Part shown: piece after piece, positions 17,589-26,248 of the stretch
Position numbering within the stretch: position 1 is the first letter of the stretch
How the letters are laid out: every line of letters begins with the position of its first letter
DNA from: Nocardioides ginsengisegetis
Lineage (GTDB): Bacteria > Actinomycetota > Actinomycetes > Propionibacteriales > Nocardioidaceae
Assembly: GCF_014138045.1 (NCBI RefSeq)
Contig: NZ_JACGXA010000001.1
Coordinates: 493,501-557,500, forward strand
Direction: 5' to 3'
Length of the DNA stretch: 64,000 bases
Program-made: the position numbers and the translations under genes
Notes under the pieces: model-generated
Database searches by the model: none
What the model saw: the letters and a program-made list of their open reading frames with translations, nothing else
What the model was told of the DNA's origin: nothing

Positions 17589-19309
17589 CGGACCGCCTCC
17601 ATCTGGTCGGCGGACTCGCGGGTGACGACCATCCGGTAGTCGGGGTTGGTCGCGAGCAGGTCGCCGTGGGTGCCCGTGGCGACGATCCGCCCGTCGCGCA
17701 GGAACGCGACCTCGTCGACGGCGTCCAGCATCAGCGGGCTCGACGTCGTCACGACGGTCGTGCGGCCGGCGCGGTGCGCGCGCAGCCGTGAGGCGATCCG
17801 GGCCTCGGTGTGCGCGTCGACCGCGGACGTCGGCTCGACCAGCACGAGGATCTCGGGGTCCGCCGTGAGCACGCGCGCGAGCACGAGCCGCTGCCGCTGG
17901 CCGCCCGAGAACGTCCGGCCGCGTTCGGCGACCAGGGTGTCCAGGCCGTCGGGCAGGGCCTCGAGGATGTCGTCGGCCGAGGCGGTGTCGAGCGCGCGGT
18001 CGACCGTGCCGGTGCCCGTGGTGTCCAGCCGGTCGCCGAGGCGTCCGGAGAAGAGGATGGCGCCGGTGTCGGAGACGACGACCCGGTCGCGGACCTCGGC
18101 CCGCAGCAGCGACGTGAGCGGCACCCCGCCGAGCGTGACCTCGTCGTCGACCACGGCGGCGCACAGGCCGAGACGGTCGGCCAGCGCGGCCGACTCGTCG
18201 GGCTGCTCGCTGACTACGGCGGTCAGGCGGCCGGCGCGGACGTGGAGGCCGGTGCGCGCGTCGAGCAGGTCGGAGCCGGGCGGCGGCGACGCGGCCGGGA
18301 CCTCCGGGTCGACCACGTCGGGGGTCAGGGCGAGGACCCGGCAGACGCGCCGCGCCGAGACCCGGGCGCGGATGATCTTGTTGGCGTACTCGGTGGCGGT
18401 GCGCAGCGGGATCATCAGGAACGCCGAGTAGCCGTAGAACGCGACCAGCTCGCCGGGCGTGATCCGGCCCTCGACGGCGTAGCGGGCGCCGAGCCAGACG
18501 ACCAGCACGACGAACACGCCGGGCAGGAAGACCTGCAGCGCGTCGAGCACCGACTGGAGCCGGGCGACCTCGACGCCGGCGCGTCGTACGGTCTGGGACT
18601 CGCGGCGGTAGCGGTCGTGGAAGACCTGCTCGCCGCCGATCCCGCGCAGCACACGCAGGCCGCCGACGATGTCGCTGGCGGTGTTGGAGAGCTCGCCCAT
18701 CAGGTGGCGCTGGGTGGCCGAGCGCTCCTGGAGAGGGGAGAGCAGGGGCCCGACGAGCAGCATCAGGAGGGGTACGCCGACCAGGACCACCAGGCCGAGC
18801 GTGACCGAGGTGGACAGCAGGATCACCGACACGAGCAGGAACGACACGACGGCGCCGGCGAACCGTGCGGACACGTCCATGACCTGGCCCAGGTGGGACA
18901 GGTCGCTGGTGCCGATCGCGACGACCTCGCCGGTGGAGACCTTGCGGGGGAGCGTGCCGCCGAGGTGGACGGTCTGGCGACCGACGAGCTGCACGGTCCG
19001 GTAGGCGGCGGTGAGCCAGTTGGTCACCGCGAACCGGTGCCGGATGATGCCGCTGACCGCCTGGACCAGTCCGATCGCGAACATCACCGTCGCCCACTTG
19101 AGCAGCTCGGAGCCGTCCCGGGCGGCGACGCCGCGGTCGATCGCGCGGCCGATGACGGCCGGCAGCACCGCCTGCGAGCTCATCCAGACGATGCCGAAGA
19201 ACATGCCGAGGGCAAGGGTGTGCCACTGCCCCTTCGCCATCCACAGCAGGAACCGCCCCGGCGACCGGTGGTCGGCGGTGCCGGGATGGTCGAGGGGGAG
19301 CTGGCGCAC
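17585..19309 (-). CDS. ABC exporter subunit A (TMD-NBD), degenerate Walker A and B
   Basis: The product is 574 residues: a type-I exporter membrane domain (about 30-310) and a nucleotide-binding domain. Where Walker A should be, the sequence reads VVSEQPDESAALADRLG, with no GxxGxGKS. Walker B reads ILVLVEPTS, with valine in place of the Mg-binding aspartate. The signature FSGGQRQR is intact, and no H-loop His is obvious (TVVTTSSPL). It therefore supplies the signature motif for the partner's working ATP site. The start is GTG at 19309. It is the upstream gene of a two-gene operon with 15831-17588. Confidence 0.92.
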   Translation of the reverse strand: MRQLPLDHPGTADHRSPGRFLLWMAKGQWHTLALGMFFGIVWMSSQAVLPAVIGRAIDRGVAARDGSELLKWATVMFAIGLVQAVSGIIRHRFAVTNWLTAAYRTVQLVGRQTVHLGGTLPRKVSTGEVVAIGTSDLSHLGQVMDVSARFAGAVVSFLLVSVILLSTSVTLGLVVLVGVPLLMLLVGPLLSPLQERSATQRHLMGELSNTASDIVGGLRVLRGIGGEQVFHDRYRRESQTVRRAGVEVARLQSVLDALQVFLPGVFVVLVVWLGARYAVEGRITPGELVAFYGYSAFLMIPLRTATEYANKIIRARVSARRVCRVLALTPDVVDPEVPAASPPPGSDLLDARTGLHVRAGRLTAVVSEQPDESAALADRLGLCAAVVDDEVTLGGVPLTSLLRAEVRDRVVVSDTGAILFSGRLGDRLDTTGTGTVDRALDTASADDILEALPDGLDTLVAERGRTFSGGQRQRLVLARVLTADPEILVLVEPTSAVDAHTEARIASRLRAHRAGRTTVVTTSSPLMLDAVDEVAFLRDGRIVATGTHGDLLATNPDYRMVVTRESADQMEAVR

Positions 19310-19376
19310 CCTCGAACGGTACGGATCTCCAGGTGGTCGGAGCGAATCGTTTATCGCCGACCGGTCGGCGGTGGGG

Positions 19377-19850
19377 TCAGAACTTCTCGTCCGACAGCCG
19401 TGCGGGCAGCAGCACGAGGACCGTGACCAGGTAGGCCAGGAGGGCGCCGGCCACCGCGACCGCGACCCAGCGGTCCACCACGACGTCGAAGATCAGCAGC
19501 GCCATGCCGGCGATCAGGGTCGAGACGCCGAGCAGCACGACGTGGACGAGCCGGTGCGCGGTGACGACGACGCGCTCCTTGACGTGCTCACCGGAGAGTC
19601 GCCGGTGCACGGCCACCGGCCCCATGACGGTGGCGGTGGTGAGGGCGGCGACCGCGACAAGGAAGAGGTAGAGGGTGCGCTGGAAGTCGTCGAGCGTGGC
19701 GAACTTCTGCTGGAACGGCAGCGTGAGCAGGAAGCCAGCCGTCAGCTGTGCCCCGGTCTGCATCACCCGGAGCTCCTGGAGGAGCTCCTCCCACTTGCGG
19801 TCCAGACGTTCCTTGTCGGTCTCCTCGGCATCACCCTGGTCGTCACTCAT
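19377..19850 (-). CDS. DUF6328-type integral membrane protein
   Basis: The product is 157 residues. An acidic, charged N-terminus (about 1-30) is followed by four predicted membrane helices: GAQLTAGFLLTLPF, LYLFLVAVAALTTATV, VVLLGVSTLIAGMALLIF and VAVAGALLAYLVTVLVLL. The motif LRVMQTGAQLTAGFLLTLPF resembles the small actinobacterial membrane family DUF6328, of unknown function. It is divergently placed 67 bp from the ABC operon start region and reads in the same direction. Confidence 0.75.
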   Translation of the reverse strand: MSDDQGDAEETDKERLDRKWEELLQELRVMQTGAQLTAGFLLTLPFQQKFATLDDFQRTLYLFLVAVAALTTATVMGPVAVHRRLSGEHVKERVVVTAHRLVHVVLLGVSTLIAGMALLIFDVVVDRWVAVAVAGALLAYLVTVLVLLPARLSDEKF

Positions 19851-19886
19851 GGCGACAGTCTGGACCTGATCGGGCTCCGCCGCGGG

Positions 19887-20429
19887 TCACACGCCGAGGT
19901 CGGTGACCACCTCGGCGCCGGGGATCTCGGCGAGCAGCCGCCCGGGCAGGAGGAGCTTGGAGCTCCGGACCCCGGCACCGACGATCGCCACGTCGATGTC
20001 GACGCACCGCGCGTCTACGAGCAGCCGCCAGTCGTCGGGCAGGCCGACCGGCGTGATGCCGCCGTACTCCATGCCGGACTCCTCGACGGCGCGGTCGGTG
20101 GACAGGAACGACGCCTTGCGCACGTCGAGGGTCCGCTTGACGAGGCTGTTGACGTCGGCGCGCGTGTCGGCGCGTACGACGCAGGCCGCGACCCGCTCCT
20201 CGCCACCGCGGCGGCCGGCGACGACCACGCAGTTGGCGCTGTCGAGCATCGACAGGCCGTAGGCCTCGGTCATCGCGGCCGTGTCGGCGAGGTCGGGGTC
20301 GATCTCGACCACCGCCACCTCCGCGGCGCCGGGCCAGGTGCGGAGCGCGGCCGCGACGGGTGCACCGACGAGGTCGAGGTGCTCGAGGACGGGCAGGGAC
20401 GTCAGGGTGCCGAGGCTCGGGATCGTCAC
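19887..20429 (-). CDS. YbaK/EbsC-family aminoacyl-tRNA deacylase-like protein
   Basis: The product is 180 residues. A YbaK-type domain spans most of it, with NCVVVAGRRGGEERVAACVVRADTRAD, KASFLS and the family-typical EYGGITPVGLPDDWRLLVD segment. These proteins hydrolyse mis-acylated tRNA (for example Cys-tRNA-Pro) in trans. The GTG at 20429 is chosen because an upstream start at 20498 would extend into the promoter of the divergent glycerophosphodiesterase and adds arginine-rich, non-family sequence. Confidence 0.82.
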   Translation of the reverse strand: MTIPSLGTLTSLPVLEHLDLVGAPVAAALRTWPGAAEVAVVEIDPDLADTAAMTEAYGLSMLDSANCVVVAGRRGGEERVAACVVRADTRADVNSLVKRTLDVRKASFLSTDRAVEESGMEYGGITPVGLPDDWRLLVDARCVDIDVAIVGAGVRSSKLLLPGRLLAEIPGAEVVTDLGV

Positions 20430-20521
20430 CCGCCCATCCTGACGGGCTCGTCCCCCGATGGTCACCCGGGGTTCACGTGCACCCCGTCGCACCGTCACGA
20501 TGCCCCCGGACGCTGGAGGTC

Positions 20522-21526
20522 ATGACGACCCGCCGTCTCCCCGAGCAGCTGCCCCTGGTGATCGGCCACCGTGGGGCCTGCGGCTACCGGCCCGAGCACA
20601 CCCTCGCCTCCTACCGGCTCGCGATCGCGCTCGGCTGCGACTACGTCGAGCCCGACCTCGTCTCCACGCGCGACGGGGTGCTCGTCGCGCGTCACGAGAA
20701 CAACATCGCGGCCACGACCGACGTGGCCGAGCACCCGGAGTTCGCCGACCGCTGGGCGACCCGCAGCGTCGACGGGGTCGTGGTGTCCGGCTGGTTCACC
20801 GAGGACTTCACGCTCGCCGAGCTCAAGACCCTGCGCGCCACCGAGCGGCTGCCCGAGCTGCGCCCCGGCAACACCCGGTACGACGGGCTGTTCGAGGTCC
20901 CGACCTTCGACGAGATCCTGGAGCTGGTCGCCGCGGAGTCCCGTCGCACCGGCCGCCGGATCGGCGTCTACCCGGAGACCAAGCACCCGTCGTACTTCGC
21001 CGGTCTGGGGCTGGCGCTCGAGGAGCCGATGCTCGCGGCATTGCGACGCCACGGCCTGGACCACCCGGGCTCGCGGGTCTTCCTGCAGTCGTTCGAGGAG
21101 GGCAACCTGCGGGCTCTGGCCCGGCGCACCGAGCTGCCGCTGATCCAGCTGGTCGACGCGCCGGACGCCGGGATGCTCACCCGCGCGGGCCTGGCCACGA
21201 TCGCGACGTACGCCGCCGGCGTGGGCGTCCACAAGGACCTCGTGCTGCCGCGTGACCCGGCGACGGGGGCGACGGGGGAGCCGTCGACGTTGGTGGGCAA
21301 CGCGCACGCCGCGGGGCTGGTCGTGCACGTGTGGACGCTCCGCGACGAGAACCACTTCCTCGGCACCAACTTCCGGGTGCCGGGCTCCGCGGGAGTCCGC
21401 GGCAACGCCCTCGGCGAGGCCCGGGCGTTCCTCGAGGCGGGTGTCGACGGCGTGTTCACCGACGCCAGCGACACCGTGGCGGAAGCGCGCCGCCTCTGGG
21501 TCGAGGCGGCACGCGTCCTGGTCTGA
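20522..21526 (+). CDS. Glycerophosphodiester phosphodiesterase
   Basis: The product is 334 residues with a GDPD TIM-barrel. GHRGACGYRPEHTLASY at residues 16-32 holds the catalytic His-Arg and metal-binding Glu. YVEPDLVSTRDGVLVARHE holds the second metal-ligand Glu/Asp and the acid-base His. Later motifs (GVYPETKHPSYF, VHVWTLRDEN, DGVFTD) are also typical. It releases glycerol-3-phosphate from deacylated phospholipids. No signal peptide is seen, so it is probably cytoplasmic. The start is ATG at 20522, with GGAGG very close upstream. Confidence 0.92.
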   Translation: MTTRRLPEQLPLVIGHRGACGYRPEHTLASYRLAIALGCDYVEPDLVSTRDGVLVARHENNIAATTDVAEHPEFADRWATRSVDGVVVSGWFTEDFTLAELKTLRATERLPELRPGNTRYDGLFEVPTFDEILELVAAESRRTGRRIGVYPETKHPSYFAGLGLALEEPMLAALRRHGLDHPGSRVFLQSFEEGNLRALARRTELPLIQLVDAPDAGMLTRAGLATIATYAAGVGVHKDLVLPRDPATGATGEPSTLVGNAHAAGLVVHVWTLRDENHFLGTNFRVPGSAGVRGNALGEARAFLEAGVDGVFTDASDTVAEARRLWVEAARVLV

Positions 21527-21532
21527 CCGGGC

Positions 21533-21748
21533 TCACTCCTCGGGCAGCAGCAGCCACATGACGGCGTAGGCCACGACGAGCGAGCCCATGCCGAAGATCG
21601 CGCCGAGCACGGTCAGCACCCGCACGAGCGTGACGTCGATGCCGAGGTAGTCCGCGACGCCGGAGCAGACGCCGCCGATCATCCGGTTGTCGGTGCGGCG
21701 TACGAGCCGCCGCGTGGGGATCGGGGACGGCTGGGGCTGGGTGGTCAT
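21533..21748 (-). CDS. Small PspC-domain membrane protein
   Basis: The product is 71 residues, essentially one PspC domain: RTDNRMIGGVCSGVADYLGIDVTLVRVLTV followed by a hydrophobic helix and WLLLPEE. PspC proteins act in phage-shock-type envelope stress responses. The start at 21748 has GGAG upstream and overlaps the preceding gene stop by 4 bp. It is the last gene of a three-gene minus-strand operon. Confidence 0.85.
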   Translation of the reverse strand: MTTQPQPSPIPTRRLVRRTDNRMIGGVCSGVADYLGIDVTLVRVLTVLGAIFGMGSLVVAYAVMWLLLPEE

Positions 21749-22062
21749 CGGGTCTCCTCGTGGGTGATGGGGGTGGTCTCGGTGGTCGGGTCGGTGGTGT
21801 CGTTCGTGCCCACCCAACCCGTGCTGCGGCTGGACCAGCGGTCGCGGCTGGTCATGGTCGTGGCGATGAGTCCGGCGAAGCCGGCGACCACCCACGGGAC
21901 CGGCAGCAGCCAGCGGATGTCGTCGCCCTGGACGACGTCGCCCTGGACCAGCGCCCAGACGCCGATGAGTCCGACGAAGGCCAGGCCCATGACGAGGTGG
22001 CCGATGCTGACGGGGTGGCGGCCGGAGATGCGCTCGGGCTGCCCGAGCTGGTCGGTGTCCAT
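21745..22062 (-). CDS. Small two-helix membrane protein in the PspC operon
   Basis: The product is 105 residues with two hydrophobic helices (GHLVMGLAFVGLIGVWALV and LPVPWVVAGFAGLIATTM) and a hydrophilic, Thr-rich C-terminal tail. The ATG at 22062 is chosen because AAGGAG sits 6 nt before it; an ATG at 22077 overlaps the upstream stop codon but lacks a site. It is coupled on both sides within the PspC operon, suggesting a role in envelope stress sensing. No family is recognised with confidence. Confidence 0.7.
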   Translation of the reverse strand: MDTDQLGQPERISGRHPVSIGHLVMGLAFVGLIGVWALVQGDVVQGDDIRWLLPVPWVVAGFAGLIATTMTSRDRWSSRSTGWVGTNDTTDPTTETTPITHEETR

Positions 22063-22076
22063 GGTCTGCTCCTTCA

Positions 22077-23288
22077 TCACTGGTGCACCTCGATCGAGCC
22101 GACGCTGAGCTCGGCGTCGATGGTCAGCTGGGGCGCACCCTGGCGGGCGGCCTCGTGGGTGCGGGACATCTGGACGTCGATGCCGCCCGACTCCTCGCCG
22201 AAGAGCTGGATGTCGCCGGGGCCGTGGACACGGGCGGTGACGGAGGTGCTCAGGCCCGGAGGCACGATGACCTCGATCCGGCCGAACTTCGCGTCCAGGA
22301 AGATGGTGCGGCCGTCCAGGGCTCCGAGGTCACGCACCTGCCGGAGGTCGAGGACCACCTCGCCGTTGGAGATCTCGTAGCCGTCCGGGAGGGCGACCGA
22401 CGACGTCGGCGTCGGGTGCAGCTGGGTGCCGTCGAACTCACCGGCCGCGGTGGTGCCGGCGAGGGCGGCCGCACCGATCAGGCCGACCAGGATCAGGCCC
22501 CCGGCCCGTCCGAAGAACGCACCGACCAGCAGCATCACGCCGGTGATCGCGACGGCCAGCGCCGGGTAGGCCGACGGCACGACGTGCAGGCCGGCGACGT
22601 CCACGATCCCCAGGGTCCCCTCGGCCAGGGCGATCAGCGCGAGCGTGAACCAGAAGAGGATCGGCCCACGCCGCTTCGGCGGCCACGGCCGCACCGGGGC
22701 GACGGTGGAGGCCGGCGGCACCCAGCGGATGTCGGAGTACTGCGGGGCGCTCGGCGGGACGGCGTACTGCGCGGTGTACGGCGCGGGGCTGGGGGCCTCG
22801 TACGGCGCTGCGTACGGCGTGGGCCCGGCCGCGGGCGGCACCGACGGCCGGCGGTTCTTCCGGGTGAGGAAGAAGAGCACCGCGAGGGCGATGATGACGA
22901 GCGGCCACGGGTACCAGACGCCCGACCAGGTGTTGCCCATCAGCGTCAGCGCCGCGATGACGCCACCGATGATGAGCGCGACGGCGCGGCTGCGGTCGTC
23001 GAGGCCGAAGGGCCGGCGCGGGCTGCCCTCCTCGGGCAGCAGCAGCCAGCAGGCGCCGTAGAAGATCAGCCCGGCGCCGAAGAACGCCGTCACGACGAAC
23101 GTCACCCGCACGACCAGGGGGTCGATGTCGAGGTGACGTGCGATGCCGCCCGCCACGCCGGCGACCTTGCGGTCGTCGACCGTGCGGCGCAGGCGGCTCA
23201 GGTCACGGACGTCGTCGCGGTTGACGCGGGGTCCGTGGTCGGCGCCGGGCGCCGGGCCGGAGGGTGCATCGGGCGGTGTCGTTGTCAT
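22077..23288 (-). CDS. PspC-domain protein with LiaF-like C-terminal domain
   Basis: The product is 403 residues. A proline-rich N-terminus is followed by a PspC domain (about residues 36-90: DDRKVAGVAGGIARHLDIDPLVVRV) and two more helices. A Tyr/Pro/Ala-rich linker then leads to three helices and a C-terminal beta-rich domain (about 290-403). That domain has the repeating valine and glycine pattern of LiaF/DUF4097-type domains (GRIEVIVPPGLS, GSIEVHQ). LiaF-type proteins restrain an adjacent histidine kinase. It is divergent from the PspC-kinase gene and likely its partner. The ATG at 23288 begins MTTTPPDAP. Confidence 0.85.
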   Translation of the reverse strand: MTTTPPDAPSGPAPGADHGPRVNRDDVRDLSRLRRTVDDRKVAGVAGGIARHLDIDPLVVRVTFVVTAFFGAGLIFYGACWLLLPEEGSPRRPFGLDDRSRAVALIIGGVIAALTLMGNTWSGVWYPWPLVIIALAVLFFLTRKNRRPSVPPAAGPTPYAAPYEAPSPAPYTAQYAVPPSAPQYSDIRWVPPASTVAPVRPWPPKRRGPILFWFTLALIALAEGTLGIVDVAGLHVVPSAYPALAVAITGVMLLVGAFFGRAGGLILVGLIGAAALAGTTAAGEFDGTQLHPTPTSSVALPDGYEISNGEVVLDLRQVRDLGALDGRTIFLDAKFGRIEVIVPPGLSTSVTARVHGPGDIQLFGEESGGIDVQMSRTHEAARQGAPQLTIDAELSVGSIEVHQ

Positions 23289-23443
23289 GGCACCAGCCTC
23301 GTCCGCCGCGGGTCCGCGCACCATCGGGGAAATACCTGATCTGTGGGCCGTTCGGCCCGGCTCGACCCCGGGAGGCGGTCAGGGTCGTCTCGGGGTCATG
23401 CCTCATGGTTGGCGGCCCCGCGCTGTGTGACGATTGCGGCGAG

Positions 23444-24754
23444 ATGACGACCACCGCACCCACCGCGGCCGACGCGAACCGCGCCACCCGCCGCGCCACG
23501 CGCAACGCGCAGGACCCCATGATCGGCGGCGTCGCCGGGGGCCTCGCGCGGCACCTCGCCGTGCCGGTGCTCTGGGTGCGGATCTTCTTCGTCGTCTCCG
23601 GCGTGCTCGGCGGCCTCGGCATCGCGCTGTACGCCGGCCTCTGGCTCGTGCTGCCGTCCGACAGCCGCTTCGACACCGGGGCCCCGGGCCTGGAGAGCGC
23701 CAGCCGTGCCGGCATGCGGCCGGGCCGGATCCGCCGGCTCGCCGACGCCGGTCCGGCGGTCGCGGTCGCGGCGCTGTGCTTCGGCCTGATCCTGCTGGCC
23801 GAGGCGGTGCTGGGCCAGGGGGCGGTCTTCTGGCCGCTCTTCATCGGCGTCGTCGGCGTCGCGCTGCTGTGGCGGCAGGCCGACGAGGCACAGCGGGAGC
23901 GGTGGCTCGACACGACCGGCCGGATCGACCCGGTGCGCGTGGTCCTCGGCTCGGGCGGCTGGGCCGCCTGGGCGCGGCTCGCCGCCGGGGTCGGCATGGT
24001 CATCACGGCGCTCTCGCTGTTCGCCTTCCGCGGTGGCTCGCTCGCGATGGCGCGCGACGTCACGGTCGCGGCGGCGCTCGGGGTCGTCGGCATCGGCATC
24101 GTGGTGGGTCCCTGGGTCTACCGCCTCGCCTCCGACCTGACGGCGGAGCGGGCCGAGCGCGTGCGCACCCAGGAGCGGGCCGACGTGGCGGCGCACCTGC
24201 ACGACTCGGTCCTCCAGACCCTGGCGCTGATCCAGAAGAACGCGTACGACGGCACGACCGTCGCCCGTCTCGCCCGCGCCCAGGAGCGGGACCTCCGGTC
24301 CTGGCTCTACGCCGGCGAGTCGACCGACGACTCGACCCTGGCCAGCGCGCTGCGGGGCGCAGCGGCCGCGATCGAGGACGCCCACGGCGTCACCGTCGAC
24401 GTGGTCACGGTCGGCGACTGCGACTTCGACGAGAGCCTGCGGGCGGTGGTCTCGGCCGCCCGCGAGGCCGTCACCAACGCTGCCAAGCACGCTGGCACCG
24501 GCCGGGTCGACGTCTACGCCGAGGTGACGCCCACCGCCGTCGACGTGTTCGTGCGAGACCGGGGCCACGGCTTCGACCCCGCGGACACCCCCGCCGACCG
24601 CTACGGCGTCCGCCACAGCATCATCGACCGCATGGACCGACACGGCGGCAGTGCCGAGGTGCGGTCCACCCCGGGCGAGGGCACCGAGGTGCGCCTGCAC
24701 CTGCCCCGCCACCCCGGCGCCGAGGCGCCCCGACAGGAGGACTCCGATGACTGA
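23444..24754 (+). CDS. PspC-domain sensor histidine kinase
   Basis: The product is 436 residues. An N-terminal PspC domain (NAQDPMIGGVAGGLARHLAVPVLWVR, about residues 20-75) and several membrane helices lead to a HisKA_3-type dimerisation domain (ERADVAAHLHDSVLQTLALIQ, with the phospho-accepting His in LHDS). The ATPase domain has AAREAVTNAAKHAG (N box) and RDRGHGFDPADTPADRYGV (G box). It is a NarL-type two-component kinase sensing envelope state. Its stop overlaps the response regulator start by 8 bp. The start is ATG at 23444. Confidence 0.93.
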   Translation: MTTTAPTAADANRATRRATRNAQDPMIGGVAGGLARHLAVPVLWVRIFFVVSGVLGGLGIALYAGLWLVLPSDSRFDTGAPGLESASRAGMRPGRIRRLADAGPAVAVAALCFGLILLAEAVLGQGAVFWPLFIGVVGVALLWRQADEAQRERWLDTTGRIDPVRVVLGSGGWAAWARLAAGVGMVITALSLFAFRGGSLAMARDVTVAAALGVVGIGIVVGPWVYRLASDLTAERAERVRTQERADVAAHLHDSVLQTLALIQKNAYDGTTVARLARAQERDLRSWLYAGESTDDSTLASALRGAAAAIEDAHGVTVDVVTVGDCDFDESLRAVVSAAREAVTNAAKHAGTGRVDVYAEVTPTAVDVFVRDRGHGFDPADTPADRYGVRHSIIDRMDRHGGSAEVRSTPGEGTEVRLHLPRHPGAEAPRQEDSDD

Positions 24755-25439
24755 CGCACCGACCCCGGTGGGCCCGGTGACGATCGTGATCGTCGACGAC
24801 CACGGCATGTTCCGCCGCGGCGTCCGGGCCGAGCTCGAGTCAGCCGGGGCATCGGAGATCGACGTACGCGCCGAGGCGGCGGACGTCGACGAGGCCGTCG
24901 CCGCGATCGCCGAGCACCACCCCGACGTCGTCCTCCTCGACGTGCACCTGCCCGGGGGCGGCGGTGTCGAGGTGATGCGGAGGTTGGCGACGTCCCCGAC
25001 GATGTCGACGTCCGGGGTTCCGCCGCGTTTCTTGGCTCTCAGCGTGTCCGACGCCGCCGAGGACGTGATCGGCACGATCCGCGGGGGAGCCCGCGGCTAC
25101 GTCACCAAGACCATCACCGGCCCCGAGCTCGTCCAGGCGATCCAGCGGGTCGCGACCGGCGACGCCGTCTTCAGCCCCCGGCTGGCGGGCTTCGTGCTCG
25201 ACGCCTTCGCCGGCACCATCGAGGTCTCCGCCGTCGACGAGGACCTCGACCGCCTGACGGAGCGGGAGCGCGAGGTGATGCGGCTGATCGCGCGCGGCTA
25301 CGCCTACAAGGAGGTCGCGAAGGAGCTGTTCATCTCCATCAAGACCGTCGAGACCCACATGTCCAACGTGCTGCGCAAGCTCCAGCTGTCCTCGCGCCAC
25401 GAGCTCACCCGCTGGGCCTCGGACCGGCGGCTCCTCTGA
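24747..25439 (+). CDS. LuxR/NarL-family response regulator
   Basis: The product is 230 residues. The receiver domain (about 10-135) has VDDHGMFRRGV with the acidic pair, DVVLLDVHLPGGGG with the phospho-acceptor Asp, and the VTKTI lysine region. A LuxR-type helix-turn-helix (about 165-230) shows LTEREREVMRLIARGYAYKEVAKELFIS and VETHMSNVLRKL. It is translationally coupled to the PspC kinase, with AGGAGG upstream. It is the likely output of the PspC cluster and may control the divergent operon. Confidence 0.93.
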   Translation: MTDAPTPVGPVTIVIVDDHGMFRRGVRAELESAGASEIDVRAEAADVDEAVAAIAEHHPDVVLLDVHLPGGGGVEVMRRLATSPTMSTSGVPPRFLALSVSDAAEDVIGTIRGGARGYVTKTITGPELVQAIQRVATGDAVFSPRLAGFVLDAFAGTIEVSAVDEDLDRLTEREREVMRLIARGYAYKEVAKELFISIKTVETHMSNVLRKLQLSSRHELTRWASDRRLL

Positions 25440-25448
25440 TCCCCGCTG

Positions 25449-26033
25449 CTACGGGGTCGTGAACTGGCGCAGGTCGGCGCAGAAGTCACGCGTCGAGAAG
25501 TCGGAGTTCCCGGTCGACGGCTTCACGATCCGGAACGTGCCGGGCACCTCGGTGTCGTCGTCGGGGTTGCCCGGCGTCCCGTGGTAGTCCATGACGACGG
25601 AGATCCGGATCATGCCGGGGTCCTTGAGCACGAAGTTGCCGTACTGGTCGTAGTAACGGGAGCTCCCCTGGGACTGGCCGGTGATCGTGATGGTGCCGTC
25701 GCCGTTGTCGACGATCTTCTGGTCGATGTTGTTGACGGCGAAGATGTTGGTGTAGGTGCCACCCGTGTCGGTGTTGGTGGTCACCCCGGTGCCGGCGACG
25801 TGCAGCCGGAAGAACGGGAACTTGCTGTTCCCCTTCAGGACTGCCGTCACGTGGCCGACGACGTCGCCGGAGTCGATGGCGGGGGTGCCGTCGCAGTCGT
25901 AGGGGTCGGACACATAGACGTCGTGGAAGCGGTCCTTGGCGAAGATCTTGGCCTCCGCCTGGATGGGCAGGAGTGCGGGGGCGGCGGCAACAGTTGCGAT
26001 CGTGGCGACGACGGCCACGCGGATTCTGGTCAT
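25449..26033 (-). CDS. Secreted protein of unknown function
   Basis: The product is 194 residues. A signal peptide (MTRIRVAVVATIATVAAAPALLPIQAEA, in two parts: basic start, hydrophobic core) is likely cleaved near residue 28. The mature part has a beta-rich look with NGDGTITITGQSQGS and YHGTPGNPDDDTEVPGTFRIV, and a short C-terminal Cys. Two cysteines (DCDGTP and DFCADL) may pair. The start at 26033 is set by a strong AAGGAGG. It ends 9 bp from the response regulator stop, convergent. No known domain is recognised. Confidence 0.75.
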   Translation of the reverse strand: MTRIRVAVVATIATVAAAPALLPIQAEAKIFAKDRFHDVYVSDPYDCDGTPAIDSGDVVGHVTAVLKGNSKFPFFRLHVAGTGVTTNTDTGGTYTNIFAVNNIDQKIVDNGDGTITITGQSQGSSRYYDQYGNFVLKDPGMIRISVVMDYHGTPGNPDDDTEVPGTFRIVKPSTGNSDFSTRDFCADLRQFTTP

Positions 26034-26159
26034 GGCTCTACCTCCTTCGACCCTTCCTACACGCGCCGTCCCGGACGGGGACATGGCCTGATCTGACCCG
26101 GCCGGCGCCCGGACGGGTCCCGCGAAAGATCGCCCTTCTGGACCAGAGCGGCGCTCAGT

Positions 26160-26248
26160 CGAGGACGCCGTGCACCGACGCGCGCGGGGTCCAGCCGTTC
26201 ACCATGCCGTTGTCGGCGACCACGTGAGGACAGGGGGAGAGCGGTCTA
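26160..26248 (-). pseudogene. Possible 3' remnant of a gene cut at the HNH element border
   Basis: On the minus strand, a frame ending at the TGA at 26160 reads PHVVADNGMVNGWTPRASV, then HGVLD and stop. Its composition is protein-like. Upstream the frame meets the 3' end of DUF222/HNH copy 2 within about 20 codons, with no start. It may be the tail of a gene displaced when the element arrived, or chance. The rest of 26034-26245 shows nothing. Confidence 0.25.

Noticed and set aside
15831..19244. A single 1137-codon frame suggesting one very long ABC protein
   Set aside because: Upstream of 17588 this frame is only the shadow of subunit A, which is read in another frame. The two genes overlap by 4 bp.
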